A stretch of DNA of 64,000 nucleotides from the NCBI RefSeq assembly GCF_947493595.1, contig NZ_CANLRL010000005.1:1-64000 (forward strand), in the 5' to 3' direction. Made by a program: the position numbers and the translations under genes. The DNA is from an uncultured Shimia sp. (GTDB taxonomy: Bacteria > Pseudomonadota > Alphaproteobacteria > Rhodobacterales > Rhodobacteraceae). Numbering within the stretch: position 1 is the first letter of the stretch; each line of letters begins with the position of its first letter. The notes under the pieces are model-generated. The model was not told where the DNA came from. It was given only the letters and a program-made list of their open reading frames with translations, and did not search any database. Below, piece by piece: positions 8,817-18,126 of the stretch.

Positions 8817-9308
8817 TCAAGCGTCAAGCTGTCTCAGCATCAGAACATCGTCGCGGGGCTGCCCATCGACAATCACAGAACGTGGACGCAGGCCAATTTG
8901 CTGAAAACCACAGGACTGATACAGCGCCTGCGCGCCGTGGTTCTGATTGTCGACACAGAGCTCCAGCTGCAACACGCCCATTTGCAGCGCCGCATCCACA
9001 GCGGCATCCATCAAAGCCCGCGCCAGGCCACGTCGACGAGCGGAGGGATGCACATATAGGGGGCCGATGTCGGCCATATGACGCATCCGTTCTGGACCGC
9101 CCCGCCTGAGAGCAACAAAGCCCACCAGCGTTTCGCCGTCAAACGCGCCAATCACCTCACCGGAGGTCAGTTTTGCCACCAAGGCACTGTCCGGTGTGGC
9201 CACCGCCTCCGCTGCGGTCAGCAAAAACGCCGAAGGATCCGCACTAAGCCCCTGCAGCCAGAGGCTGCGATAGGCATCCATATCATCCGCTGTAAGCGCG
9301 CGGATCAT
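8817..9308 (-). CDS. GNAT-family N-acetyltransferase
   Basis: A 163-residue single-domain acetyltransferase. The acetyl-CoA-binding motif is HPSARRRGLARALMDAA (the R/Q-x2-G-x-A/G pattern), preceded by the beta-4 strand ADIGPLYV and followed by LELCVDNQNHGAQALYQSCGF. The substrate cannot be inferred. Its start overlaps the stop of the DUF2948 gene by four bases, indicating coupled translation in the murA operon. Confidence 0.88.
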   Translation of the reverse strand: MIRALTADDMDAYRSLWLQGLSADPSAFLLTAAEAVATPDSALVAKLTSGEVIGAFDGETLVGFVALRRGGPERMRHMADIGPLYVHPSARRRGLARALMDAAVDAALQMGVLQLELCVDNQNHGAQALYQSCGFQQIGLRPRSVIVDGQPRDDVLMLRQLDA

Positions 9309-9787
9309 GCGGGATGGCTTGGGGTGGATTTGGAAGGGGCAATGTAAGGCCGTGTTACGTCTTTCAACGATACTTCCAGCGCTTCCACCTGCAAACGGAT
9401 CGCCCCGTCGCCTGCCAAGGTCAGAATCACCGCGCCGTCAGCGTCTTCGCCCGGCTCAAACGTCACAGACAAAACCGACAGGATGGTGTCCGCATCACCA
9501 CGTTCCACACCTTGCGAGGCCACACGCACAACATTGTCGACCACCAACAGGCTCTGCACCCGCTCCACAGAGCGCTTGCGGCGCTCTGCGGCGGTCTGAT
9601 CTTCCCAGCGGAACCGGTTCAGCAACACGGCAAAGCGGCGCTCTTTGGCCAGCCACTGCATCTCGGACGCCGGAAAGATTGCATCCTGCGCCAGCGTGGA
9701 GAGAACTTGCAAATCCTCTGCATCCAACGCGCCGAGATTTAGCGGGCGATCGCCGCCGTCTTCAAACCGTGCATCCTGTTGCGTCAC
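9305..9787 (-). CDS. DUF2948 family protein
   Basis: A 160-residue protein matching DUF2948, an uncharacterised alphaproteobacterial family. Recognisable blocks are [40 protein letters not shown] and the C-terminal [17 protein letters not shown]. No signal peptide or membrane helix is seen. It is joined by ATGA overlaps to murA upstream and to the GNAT gene downstream, so its product is made together with MurA. The partner relationship is positional only. Confidence 0.88.
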   Translation of the reverse strand: MTQQDARFEDGGDRPLNLGALDAEDLQVLSTLAQDAIFPASEMQWLAKERRFAVLLNRFRWEDQTAAERRKRSVERVQSLLVVDNVVRVASQGVERGDADTILSVLSVTFEPGEDADGAVILTLAGDGAIRLQVEALEVSLKDVTRPYIAPSKSTPSHPA

Positions 9788-11052
9788 TGTTCCTGTACCC
9801 TTTCGATATGGGCACCCACGCCGCCCAGCTTTTCTTCAATGCGCTCATAGCCACGATCCAGGTGATAGACCCGACTTACAATGGTTTCGCCTTCCGCGGC
9901 CAATCCAGCCAGGATCAACGAAACAGAGGCGCGCAAATCAGTCGCCATAACGCGCGCGCCTTTGAGCTTTTCTACACCATGCACTGTTGCGGTGCCGCCG
10001 TGCACCTCAATATTGGCGCCCATGCGGATCAATTCCGGCGCGTGCATAAAGCGGTTCTCAAAAATTTTCTCTTCCAGCACAGACGTACCGTCAGCGGTAC
10101 ACATCATCGCCATGAACTGCGCCTGAAGGTCGGTTGGGAAGCCCGGGAACGGCTCGGTAGTCACATCCACAGCCTTCACCCGGCCATTCTTGCGCGCCAC
10201 TTTGAGACCCTTTTCGGTCTCTTCCACATCAATCCCCGCCTCGTGCAGCTTGGCGACAAAGCTCTCGACCAAATCCAGACGCCCGCCCAGTAGTTCCACC
10301 TCGCCACCACAGAATGCCGGTGCCAGCATAAAGGTGCCCAGCTCGATCCGGTCAGTCACAACCGGATGGGTCGCGCCGTGCAGACGATCGACACCCTGAA
10401 TGGTGATGTCAGAGGTACCATCGCCATCAATTTGTGCGCCCATCGCGCGCAGGCAGGTCGCCAGATCAACAATCTCCGGCTCCCGCGCGGCGTTCTTGAT
10501 CACCGTGGTGCCTTTGGCCAGCGTCGCCGCCATCAGGATATTCTCGGTTGCCCCAACAGAGGCAAAGGCCAGCTCAATCACCGCACCTTTGAGACCATTT
10601 GGCGCCTTGGCATGCAGGTAGCCATCTTTCAGCTCAATCTCTGCGCCCAGCTTCTCCAGGCCAAAGATGTGCAGATCCATTGGTCGTGCGCCAATCGCAC
10701 AACCGCCGGGCAGCGACACAACTGCATGGCCCAGACGCGCCAACATCGGCCCCAACACCAGGTTGGACGCGCGCATCTTACGGACAATGTCATAATCCGC
10801 GATATGGTTGTTGATGTCATGGCTCGACATCGCCAGCACCTTGCCATCCTGCAGGCTGGTCACTTCCGCGCCCAGCGAGCCCAGCAATTCGCTCATGGTC
10901 TTGATGTCACTCAATCGCGGCGCATTGGTCAGCGTCAGCGGTTCTTCGCTCAAAAGCGTGGCCGGCATCAGAGTCAGACAGGCATTTTTAGCCCCCGCAA
11001 TTGGGATCTGCCCCTTAAGCGGCCCGTTGCCGCGTACAATAATCGAATCCAT
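9784..11052 (-). CDS. murA: UDP-N-acetylglucosamine 1-carboxyvinyltransferase MurA
   Basis: A 422-residue EPSP-synthase-fold enzyme catalysing the first committed step of peptidoglycan synthesis, transfer of enolpyruvate from PEP to UDP-GlcNAc. The conserved Lys22 is in AGAKNA, and the PEP-reactive Cys118 is in [12 protein letters not shown], the residue alkylated by fosfomycin. The C-terminal [16 protein letters not shown] block is typical. The start codon directly abuts the stop of a small basic ORF (TAAATG), and the end overlaps the DUF2948 gene, so it is an operon gene. Confidence 0.97.
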   Translation of the reverse strand: MDSIIVRGNGPLKGQIPIAGAKNACLTLMPATLLSEEPLTLTNAPRLSDIKTMSELLGSLGAEVTSLQDGKVLAMSSHDINNHIADYDIVRKMRASNLVLGPMLARLGHAVVSLPGGCAIGARPMDLHIFGLEKLGAEIELKDGYLHAKAPNGLKGAVIELAFASVGATENILMAATLAKGTTVIKNAAREPEIVDLATCLRAMGAQIDGDGTSDITIQGVDRLHGATHPVVTDRIELGTFMLAPAFCGGEVELLGGRLDLVESFVAKLHEAGIDVEETEKGLKVARKNGRVKAVDVTTEPFPGFPTDLQAQFMAMMCTADGTSVLEEKIFENRFMHAPELIRMGANIEVHGGTATVHGVEKLKGARVMATDLRASVSLILAGLAAEGETIVSRVYHLDRGYERIEEKLGGVGAHIERVQEQ

Positions 11053-11229
11053 TTAATCCTGCCCTTTACTCTTCACCGCCTCGCTTGAGTCGGTTGTCTC
11101 ACTCTGCGCACGTGCTTTGGCCTGCGCTTTCCGGCGCCCCATGTTGGCTTTTAACGCTGCCTTGAGCCGATCTTCGCGGCTGTTGGCAGTTTTTTTGGCT
11201 TTATTTACAGGGGTCGATTTGTGTTCCAT
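11053..11229 (-). CDS. Small basic protein encoded immediately upstream of murA
   Basis: A 58-residue frame starting MEHKSTPVNKAKKTANSRED and ending with a TAA stop that abuts the murA ATG. It is rich in Lys, Arg and Ala, with a helical run DRLKAALKANMGRRKAQAKARA and an acidic/serine tail. Its direct abutment to murA and consistent codon use argue for a real coding gene. I do not recognise a function. The basic helix could bind nucleic acid or another anionic partner, which is speculation. Confidence 0.7.
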   Translation of the reverse strand: MEHKSTPVNKAKKTANSREDRLKAALKANMGRRKAQAKARAQSETTDSSEAVKSKGQD

Positions 11230-11316
11230 GCAGTTTCTTTACATGAGGTGCAAAAAAGGGTCCAGATTGCGCTTGCACATGTTGAAGTTTGGTCCTAAAC
11301 ACCGCGCCACGGTAAT

Positions 11317-11391
11317 GCTGTGGTAGCTCAGTGGTAGAGCGCACCCTTGGTAAGGGTGAGGTCGGGAGTTCAATCCTCCCTCACAGCACCA
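11317..11391 (+). tRNA. tRNA-Thr (GGT)
   Basis: Acceptor stem GCTGTGG pairs with TCACAGC (one G-T pair), followed by A and an encoded CCA. The D-arm contains AGCTCAGTGGTAGAGC. The anticodon stem CACCC/GGGTG encloses the loop TTGGTAA with anticodon GGT. The T-loop is GAGTTCAATCC. The 769 bases between this tRNA and the RTX gene (11392-12160) hold no convincing gene; their last third is AT-rich and probably contains the RTX promoter. Confidence 0.97.
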
Positions 11392-12160
11392 CCAGACCTC
11401 CTGAAAATGCAAGAATACACGCAATGCGTGATCCGTGTGGGCGTCACCCCCAAAAAAAACGGGGCACAGCGGTCATCATTTCATGCGCTTTTCTACCGCC
11501 CGCCTCATTCAAATCGAAAGGGCGCGCAAGCACACAGAATCATGGGGAGCCAGATTCGGCGCAAACCAGCCCAAACTCTGCAAAACTGGGCCATCGATTC
11601 GCCAGACATCGTTCGCGAGATGGGGTTAATTCACCCAAGCCCACCCGCTTGTCGCCAATTTGCAAACAATCCCGACCCTCTCCTTGTGGCGGGATCACCA
11701 CAACCGAGTTAACCTTCCGGCACCTGCAATTGGTTCACAGTTGGAAACGACCACACCCGCAAATAGGTGACGCAAGGAAAGCCAAGGCAAAAAAGGCCCA
11801 ATTTTGTCCTTCGTACACGCCGGAGCGCCACATTTCCCGCCCTGATTGCGCCTCATTTCGGAAACAATGCAGACAATAGCCCTGCGTGCATTAACCAAAA
11901 CTTAAGACCTATTGTTGCCGTATTTTCCGCGCTTTTCGTCAAATTTTGCAGGTTTTTGTTTCTTCCTCGCCTCGATTGCATCATATTTAAGGGCAAGTCC
12001 AACTGGGGGACGAGTTCTGGCTAGGGGCAGCCAAACGATATGTAGAGGGCATCAAATGATGTCGCGTAACTCACGCCAATCGGCGCATTGAATCCAATTC
12101 TGCGGGTTCAAGGCGGGTGATGGCGGCTGACGCGGCTTGTGCGATGAGAAAGAGGGTACA

Positions 12161-14095
12161 ATGGCTGATCCAAACGGTCCTGGAATTGTAGACGGCACGC
12201 AAAACGACGACGAAATCTCCATCGGCTTTGTCGATGTGGATGGCGATACAGTTGACAACTCCGGCAATGTCATCAGTGCCCAAGACGGCGACGATGACAT
12301 CACTGCAGGAACTGGCGACGACACCATCTATGCGGGTGACGACGATGATGTGGTCAACGCGGGTGGGGGTAACGACGTCATCTATGGCGACGAAACCGAC
12401 ACTGTTGACGAAGATCCTAACGATGGCAGCGAAGGCGAGCCTGGCGACGATCTCCTTGTAGGTGAAGCTGGCAATGACACCATTTACGGCGGTGGCGGCA
12501 ACGACACCATTTATGGTGATTTTGAAGACGGCCCAACTGTTCAGGGCGCGCGCGAAAGCTTCAACTGGAGCGAAGTGACCGGCTTCGCTGATGGCGCAGC
12601 GGTGCCTACAGGTTATGCACAAAACACCGGATCCGTGGATGTAACGGTATCCACCTCGACCAGCGGAGGTGGCGACTCCAGCTTTGCAACAGCCACACAG
12701 CTGCTCACCGACGTGGACACTGGTGACGAAGACGGTAACGTCAACTCCGGCGCAAACCTGACCACCGGTACCGGCACCAACGCCAGCGTGACCAAAGGCG
12801 TTGAGTTCTCCGAACCCGTCGACAACGTACTGTTCCGCATCAGCGACATTGATGAGAACGCCGTTGTCAAAGTCCGCGCATGGGACGAAGACGGCAACGA
12901 AATCGAAGTGACCATGTATGCCAGCGGTGACACCAACTTGCACCTGGTGGACATCAACGGCGACGGCACAACCGAAGCGGCGATTTCTGACGGCACCAAT
13001 CCAAGCGACGCTGAAGACATTGACAACTCTGTGCTGGTGGCCATCCCTGGCCCGGTGGCACGGATGGAAATCATCAACGTCAACCTGGACGGTGAGCCGT
13101 CTGACGTTGTGGTGTCTGACGTGTTCTTCGACGCGGTCACTCCAACCGCGATCTTTGACGCGGATGACTCGCTGATGGGCGAAGATGGCGACGACGTCAT
13201 CTATGGTCAGCAGGGCGACGACACCATCGACGGTGGCGCTGGCGCTGACACCATGGAAGGTGGCGCAGATGCTGATCGCTTTGTCATCGGCTCCGGCGAA
13301 GAAGGTGACGGCGATGTCATCCTTGGCGGTTCTGACGGCGACGACCACGACGTGCTGCAACTCGATGGCATCGAAGGTGTGGACTGGCGCATTGTGGACG
13401 ACAGCGTCGACAGCGACGGCAACGGCATCGACGGCACAGTGGAATTCCTCGACAGCTCCGGTGACGAACCTTATGTGACTGGCACGGCCACCTTCGAGAA
13501 CATCGAAGAAATTGTCTGCTTCACACCGGGCACCCGCATTCTGACCCCTATGGGCGAAGTGGCAGTGGAAAACCTGAGCGAAGGCGACCAGGTTGTGACC
13601 CGCGACAATGGTCTGCAAACCATCCGCTGGTCAGGCCGCAAGCATGTGTCTGGCCGTGACCTGATGGTGCGTCCGGAACTGCGTCCGATCCTGATCAAAC
13701 AAGGTGCGCTGGGTCCAAACCAGCCAGAGCGTGACATGATGGTTTCCCCATCTCACCGCATGCTGCTGGTGTCTGAGCAAGCCGAACTGCTGTTTGAAGA
13801 GCGCGAAGTTCTGGTTGCCGCTAAGCACCTGACCCACCTTGATGGTGTGGAGCAGATCGACGTGGTTGGCGTGGACTACATCCACTTCCTCTGTGACAAC
13901 CACGAAGTGGTGCTCGCAGACGGCGCATGGAGCGAAAGCTTCCAGCCGGGTGAATACTCCATGAACGGCATCGGCAAAGAGCAGCGCGACGAAATCTACG
14001 CCCTGTTCCCGGAGCTGCAGCAACGAGACGGTCTGGCCGGTTACACCGCCGCCCGTCTGTCGCTGAAGCGCCACGAGGCCAAGCTGCTGGGCTAA
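12161..14095 (+). CDS. RTX calcium-binding protein with C-terminal Hint domain
   Basis: A 644-residue, strongly acidic protein. Residues about 30-120 and 335-390 contain RTX nonapeptides (GDDTIYAG, GGNDVIYG, GNDTIYGGGGNDTIYG), which bind calcium in proteins exported by type I secretion. The last ~170 residues form a Hint (hedgehog/intein) domain: it starts CFTPGTRILTPMGEVAVENL, with the conserved His in SPSHRMLL. Such domains can self-process at the leading Cys. No N-terminal signal peptide is present, as expected for type I export. ATG at 12161 follows GAGGG. No secretion genes are adjacent. Target and function are unknown. Confidence 0.88.
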   Translation: MADPNGPGIVDGTQNDDEISIGFVDVDGDTVDNSGNVISAQDGDDDITAGTGDDTIYAGDDDDVVNAGGGNDVIYGDETDTVDEDPNDGSEGEPGDDLLVGEAGNDTIYGGGGNDTIYGDFEDGPTVQGARESFNWSEVTGFADGAAVPTGYAQNTGSVDVTVSTSTSGGGDSSFATATQLLTDVDTGDEDGNVNSGANLTTGTGTNASVTKGVEFSEPVDNVLFRISDIDENAVVKVRAWDEDGNEIEVTMYASGDTNLHLVDINGDGTTEAAISDGTNPSDAEDIDNSVLVAIPGPVARMEIINVNLDGEPSDVVVSDVFFDAVTPTAIFDADDSLMGEDGDDVIYGQQGDDTIDGGAGADTMEGGADADRFVIGSGEEGDGDVILGGSDGDDHDVLQLDGIEGVDWRIVDDSVDSDGNGIDGTVEFLDSSGDEPYVTGTATFENIEEIVCFTPGTRILTPMGEVAVENLSEGDQVVTRDNGLQTIRWSGRKHVSGRDLMVRPELRPILIKQGALGPNQPERDMMVSPSHRMLLVSEQAELLFEEREVLVAAKHLTHLDGVEQIDVVGVDYIHFLCDNHEVVLADGAWSESFQPGEYSMNGIGKEQRDEIYALFPELQQRDGLAGYTAARLSLKRHEAKLLG

Positions 14096-14124
14096 CCCCC
14101 ACAGTCACAAGTTCGCTATGGGAT

Positions 14125-14146
14125 GGGTCGACCTTCGGGTCGGCCC
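14125..14146 (+). terminator. Intrinsic terminator after the RTX/Hint gene
   Basis: The stem GGGTCGACC/GGTCGGCCC (one G-T pair) closes a TTCG tetraloop and is followed by GTCTCGTTTT. It lies 30 bases after the RTX gene stop. Confidence 0.75.
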
Positions 14147-14240
14147 GTCTCGTTTTAGAACTGCCGCAACCTAACGCTGGACAGTTGCAATGGAATGCCG
14201 TCAATTTGCTTAACACGCAAAGTTCTGACCGGAGCCCACC

Positions 14241-15017
14241 ATGCCAGCGCCTCACAACCCATTCAAAGCTGCCCTTGCCAACAACCAGCCCCAGATCGGC
14301 TGTTGGATGTGCTTTGGCGAGACCGTTGCGGCCGAATTGATGAGCACCACAGGCTTTGACTGGCTGGTGGTGGACGGCGAGCACGGCCCCAATGACCTGC
14401 GTTCGATCACCGATCAGGTCCGCGCCTTAGAACCCACAAACAGCCATGCGGTGGTGCGCGTGCCCATTGGCGAAGACTGGGTGCTCAAACAAGTTCTGGA
14501 TGCCGGCGCCCAAACCGTTCTGGTGCCAATGGTCGACACCAGCGCACAAGCCGAAGCGATTGTGCGCGCCTGCCGCTACGCACCTGACGGTGTGCGCGGC
14601 ATGGGCGGCTACGGCGCGCGCGTCACCCAATTTGGCGCCATCCAAGATTACGGCACCACCGCCAACGCGGAAATCTGCGTGCTGGTGCAGGCCGAAACCC
14701 GCACCGCCATCGAAAACCTCGACGACATTCTGGCGGTTGAAGGCGTGGATGGTGTCTTCATTGGTCCCGCCGACCTCTCTGCCGACATGGGCTTCCCCGG
14801 CCAACCCGAAGCCCCCGAGGTGCAAGCCGTCATCAAGAACGCGATCACCCGCATCGCCGCCGCTGGTAAAGCCCCCGGCATCCTGACCTTTTCGATGCAA
14901 GCCGCCAAAACCTACCTCGACCTTGGCGCGACCTTTGTGGCGGTCGGCATCGACACGGTGGTGCTGGCCCAAGCCGCCCGCGCACTGAGCAAAGACGCCA
15001 AGGCACTGATCAAGTAA
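14241..15017 (+). CDS. hpaI: HpcH/HpaI-type 2-oxo acid aldolase
   Basis: A 258-residue class II, metal-dependent aldolase of the HpcH/HpaI family. Visible motifs are WLVVDGEHGPND (base and metal-loop region), VQAETRTAIENL (metal-binding Glu) and FIGPADLSADMGFPG (metal-binding Asp). The family reversibly cleaves 4-hydroxy-2-oxoheptanedioate or related 2-keto-3-deoxy acids to pyruvate and an aldehyde. No aromatic degradation genes are adjacent, so the physiological substrate may be another sugar acid. ATG at 14241 follows CCGGAG. The next gene starts 22 bases downstream. Confidence 0.9.
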   Translation: MPAPHNPFKAALANNQPQIGCWMCFGETVAAELMSTTGFDWLVVDGEHGPNDLRSITDQVRALEPTNSHAVVRVPIGEDWVLKQVLDAGAQTVLVPMVDTSAQAEAIVRACRYAPDGVRGMGGYGARVTQFGAIQDYGTTANAEICVLVQAETRTAIENLDDILAVEGVDGVFIGPADLSADMGFPGQPEAPEVQAVIKNAITRIAAAGKAPGILTFSMQAAKTYLDLGATFVAVGIDTVVLAQAARALSKDAKALIK

Positions 15018-15039
15018 CTCAAATCAAAAAAGAATTTTA

Positions 15040-15654
15040 ATGGCCCCTTTACTCCCTAAAACCCTCGCAATTTGCGCGTTTGCATTCGGCAGCGTACTTT
15101 CCTTTTCCGTTGAAGTCTCCGCTGCCTGCGCCAACCTTCGTGACGGCAACACCTTCACCGTCACACGAAATCAGCCATTCCTTCAGACCACCAGTACGGT
15201 CCAGGCGGATGGATCGGTCCTAGAACATCGTTCCCAAACCCGAAATGGGAAAACGGAAAAAATTACAACCACTTACTGGAACGGCGTGGCGGCAATGGAT
15301 CGAAAATCCTCTTCCAGTCACATCCAAATGAAAGCGGACAAAAATTTACGATCCGCGGACCTTACCAAACCAAGCAAAACCTATAGCGCGCCAATAGAGC
15401 TTTTTATAAACGGTAAGAAAATCGACCAGGGGACTTTCACCATTAAAACGGTACAAAAAACCAATTTGTCGATTGGTGGGTGCACATACCCGGTGATGGT
15501 TGTCCGGACATCGCTGTTGCGAGAAAAGGGCGCCCCAATCTATGAGGAGGCACTGCTCAGCCTCGACGCAGGCATTTTATTGGGCAACGTGGCGATGACC
15601 GACGATTGGTCGCCCAAACATGGGGTCTTCTTCGACAAGGTCGAGGCCCAATAA
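15040..15654 (+). CDS. Exported protein of unknown function (paralogue of the gene at 53015)
   Basis: A 204-residue protein with an N-terminal signal peptide (LAICAFAFGSVLSFSVEVSAA, cleavage near residue 30), so probably periplasmic. The mature part begins with a Cys (CANLRDG) and has a second Cys in IGGCTYPVMVVRT. The downstream gene at 53015 has the same plan: Cys right after the signal peptide, IGGCTYEMMPV, then a YEE-x-L segment. A disulfide between the two Cys is plausible. I recognise no named domain. The ribosome site is weak, and the gene may be read from the aldolase promoter. Confidence 0.75.
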   Translation: MAPLLPKTLAICAFAFGSVLSFSVEVSAACANLRDGNTFTVTRNQPFLQTTSTVQADGSVLEHRSQTRNGKTEKITTTYWNGVAAMDRKSSSSHIQMKADKNLRSADLTKPSKTYSAPIELFINGKKIDQGTFTIKTVQKTNLSIGGCTYPVMVVRTSLLREKGAPIYEEALLSLDAGILLGNVAMTDDWSPKHGVFFDKVEAQ

Positions 15655-15676
15655 GTCTGCCTCGCCCCAAATAAAA

Positions 15677-15696
15677 GGGCGCCATCGCAGGCGCCC
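15677..15696 (-). terminator. Intrinsic terminator between convergent genes
   Basis: The stem GGGCGCC/GGCGCCC closes a six-base loop. On the minus strand it is followed by CTTTTATTTGG, so it best serves the opposing gene at 15719-17692. Confidence 0.75.
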
Positions 15697-15718
15697 CGGT
15701 AGTCCTTTTGCAAGACCA

Positions 15719-17692
15719 TCACCCCTTCGGCGGCGTGTACCAGATCGGCGAGGAATAAGCCCGCTCCTGATGGATCAACTGCGCCTCCGCAGGCAGTTCA
15801 ATGCCAAACCGAAGTTTGTCGTAAACCACCCAGCGCGGCGTTGGAATTTCCAACACACGCACATAATAAAACGCCGGTTGTGCCGGATCAAAATCCGGGT
15901 CCGTCCACACGGAGGTCAGCTCAGACGCGCCAATGGTGTTGGCCCAACTGGCGGTTTCCAGATCAACAGTGTTGCCAACCTCAGGCACTTTGCCGTTGGC
16001 ATCCATCTCGCGATCACCAGACCACGCAACGTCGTAAACCTTCTCGTGCAAACCACCGTCCGCATCCATCCAGCCTTTGATCACCTGCATCCGGTCGAGA
16101 TTGGCCCCAATGGGATCACGCAAAGCCGCCAGCAAGAAGCTCGGCGCGCCGCCGCCCTCATTTGGCCGCAGGTCTCCCCCCATGGGCACACCTTTGGCAT
16201 AGCCCACCACGGCTGGATTGCGGGTGCGTAAATCGTCCTCACCAAATTCCCAACCACCAAAGAAGCGCAGCCCCATACGAGGCCCGGTGGTGGCATAGGT
16301 TTCGCGCCGCTTGAAGGCGTCAAAGATTGCCGAGCGGGTGTTCTCCGTTGCCCAAACCGCTGTGTAGCCAGAGGCCACAAGCTGGTGACCTTCGATCCGA
16401 CCCAAATCACTGGCAATAAACGGATGATCAATCCGAGTCGGGGAGGGTTCCACGCTCACCGACTTCGAGAAGAAATTCTCTTCCTCAGCGGTGGCCAAGC
16501 CTGTGTGGCTATCGGTGGCCCCGCCAATGCCAAATTTATAGGGGTTCACACCCAGTTTTTTCTCCAGCGCCAAGCCCCGCTTAAGCGCCTCACGGGCATA
16601 TTCCCCCGCCAACATCTCTTCGGTCTTGAGTTCCGTCAGGTCAAGATTGCCCGCATCCCAGTTCTCATAGTCGGCAAACTCATCATCGGGACTCAGGAAC
16701 GGGTGTGCCTCGCCATCGCCTTTGATCTGGGTGATCTCGTAATGCGGCTCCCATTTGGCCCGCAATTGAACGTACTGCTCATCCACTTTGCCACCGTGAT
16801 AGGTGTCTTCCGTGGGGAACATCCAGCCGTTGGACAGGTTGCCGTTGTGGGCAAAAGCCACCGCACGACCGCCGGTTTTTTCCTGATACTCCTCCAACCA
16901 GTTCCACAGATGATACGGATCGGTATCGCCATAGGGCGGCTGCGTCACCGGCGGCACCACTTGCAGCGCCCGCATGGGGCCGTCACGCAGCATCACATTG
17001 CGGTGCAGGTTGAAGCCCTTGGGCACAGAGGTCCATTCAAAGCCGATAAACGCCGTGAACCGCCCTGGATCATTGTGCGCTTCCGCCGCGTTCACAATCT
17101 TCTCCCAAGTGAAGGAGAACGGATCAGCGCCGGGGCTGTAACTCTCCACCAACAATTCCGGCAAGGTCATCTGGGAGAAGTTGGTGATCAGATCAAACGC
17201 GGTTTTCCCGGCCTCGGCCCCACCTTTCTTGTAGCCCTCATACCACTCGCGCCCCTTTGGATCGGCCAAAACACCTGGCTTCCCCGCCTGCAAATCCGGC
17301 GCAAAACCCATCAGGTCGGTGTGATCGGTCAGCACCATCCAATCGAGCGGACGGCTGAGCTTTACCGGCTGCCCTGTGGAGGACACCACCTGCTCCCCCT
17401 TGGCAAATCGCCATGCGTCATCCGGCCCCAGAATATTGCCAAACGCCCCCGCATCCAGCGACAGGCCGGTGTGCAAATGGGTTTCCCCCCACAAAGGGAA
17501 GGTTGGGAAAGATCGGTTGGCATAAGGCGAATAAGGCGCGTCAGCAAACCCGCTTTCGGCGGCTTCCTCGGACGGCACAACCTGCGCCACGCTCTGTGTT
17601 GCCATCAACAGGGCAGCAGCCCCAAATGCGGCGGCACATATTTTTGCGCGAGACAGTGTTTCGGGGTAAACGGCGGAACAAACAGGCTTCAT
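15719..17692 (-). CDS. DUF3604 domain-containing exported protein
   Basis: A 657-residue protein with an N-terminal export signal ([18 protein letters not shown]). The mature part begins with the DUF3604 hallmark [21 protein letters not shown], then [13 protein letters not shown] and [13 protein letters not shown]; the histidines resemble a PHP-type metal site. DUF3604 proteins are large exported or periplasmic proteins, suspected hydrolases, without established substrate. It stands alone, convergent with the gene at 15040 and divergent from the ABC transporter at 18127. Length and ending (WYTPP) are normal for the family. Confidence 0.88.
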   Translation of the reverse strand: MKPVCSAVYPETLSRAKICAAAFGAAALLMATQSVAQVVPSEEAAESGFADAPYSPYANRSFPTFPLWGETHLHTGLSLDAGAFGNILGPDDAWRFAKGEQVVSSTGQPVKLSRPLDWMVLTDHTDLMGFAPDLQAGKPGVLADPKGREWYEGYKKGGAEAGKTAFDLITNFSQMTLPELLVESYSPGADPFSFTWEKIVNAAEAHNDPGRFTAFIGFEWTSVPKGFNLHRNVMLRDGPMRALQVVPPVTQPPYGDTDPYHLWNWLEEYQEKTGGRAVAFAHNGNLSNGWMFPTEDTYHGGKVDEQYVQLRAKWEPHYEITQIKGDGEAHPFLSPDDEFADYENWDAGNLDLTELKTEEMLAGEYAREALKRGLALEKKLGVNPYKFGIGGATDSHTGLATAEEENFFSKSVSVEPSPTRIDHPFIASDLGRIEGHQLVASGYTAVWATENTRSAIFDAFKRRETYATTGPRMGLRFFGGWEFGEDDLRTRNPAVVGYAKGVPMGGDLRPNEGGGAPSFLLAALRDPIGANLDRMQVIKGWMDADGGLHEKVYDVAWSGDREMDANGKVPEVGNTVDLETASWANTIGASELTSVWTDPDFDPAQPAFYYVRVLEIPTPRWVVYDKLRFGIELPAEAQLIHQERAYSSPIWYTPPKG

Positions 17693-18126
17693 TCAACTAC
17701 TCCCAAATGGAACGAGAAGCAGCCCCGAACCTCAGGACCGCATCAATTGAAAAGTGATCGGTGGTATATGCTTTCACGCTACCTTAAATCGGCTGAAAAC
17801 CAAGGAAATTCGACTCTGAGAATCTTCTGCATCGTCGATGAAGCCCATCAAAGGGTGCAAAAACTGCGAATTTCGGGGGCATTTGCTTGCCGTTCAGCCC
17901 TGCAACTCTTTCTATGAATCTTTGAAAATACTCTGGCCTAACCCTTAAAAACCAAGGATATGGAAGACAACCAACGGACGCCGAGCCGGCCGTTAGCGCC
18001 CTGAGTGAAATGACCCGCCGAAGTTTACCTTGCAGACACGGCAGGCCAGTTTCTAGGGTGAATGCGTAAGAATTTCAGCGGTTTTGCCTTTTTTGAAGCG
18101 CACTACCCGCAGCCAGGGGGACAGAT
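17693..18126. other. 434-base divergent intergenic region
   Basis: No coding potential is apparent. It lies between the DUF3604 gene (minus) and the ABC transporter operon (plus) and must hold promoters for both. A GC-rich segment around 17970-18000 can form short hairpins. The last 20 bases contain the ribosome site CAGGGGGACAG before ATG 18127. No riboswitch class was recognised. Confidence 0.5.

Noticed and set aside
11392-12160. Several 60-180 codon frames after tRNA-Thr
   Set aside because: Overlapping in different frames, no ribosome sites or recognisable domains; treated as non-coding.
12071-13618. A 515-codon open frame antisense to the RTX gene
   Set aside because: It mirrors the repetitive GGxGxD coding of the RTX gene; composition is repetitive and no domain is recognisable.
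17940-18126. Possible riboswitch (purine, guanidine or TPP class) before the transporter
   Set aside because: Conserved core sequences of these classes could not be matched by eye; only isolated short similarities were seen.
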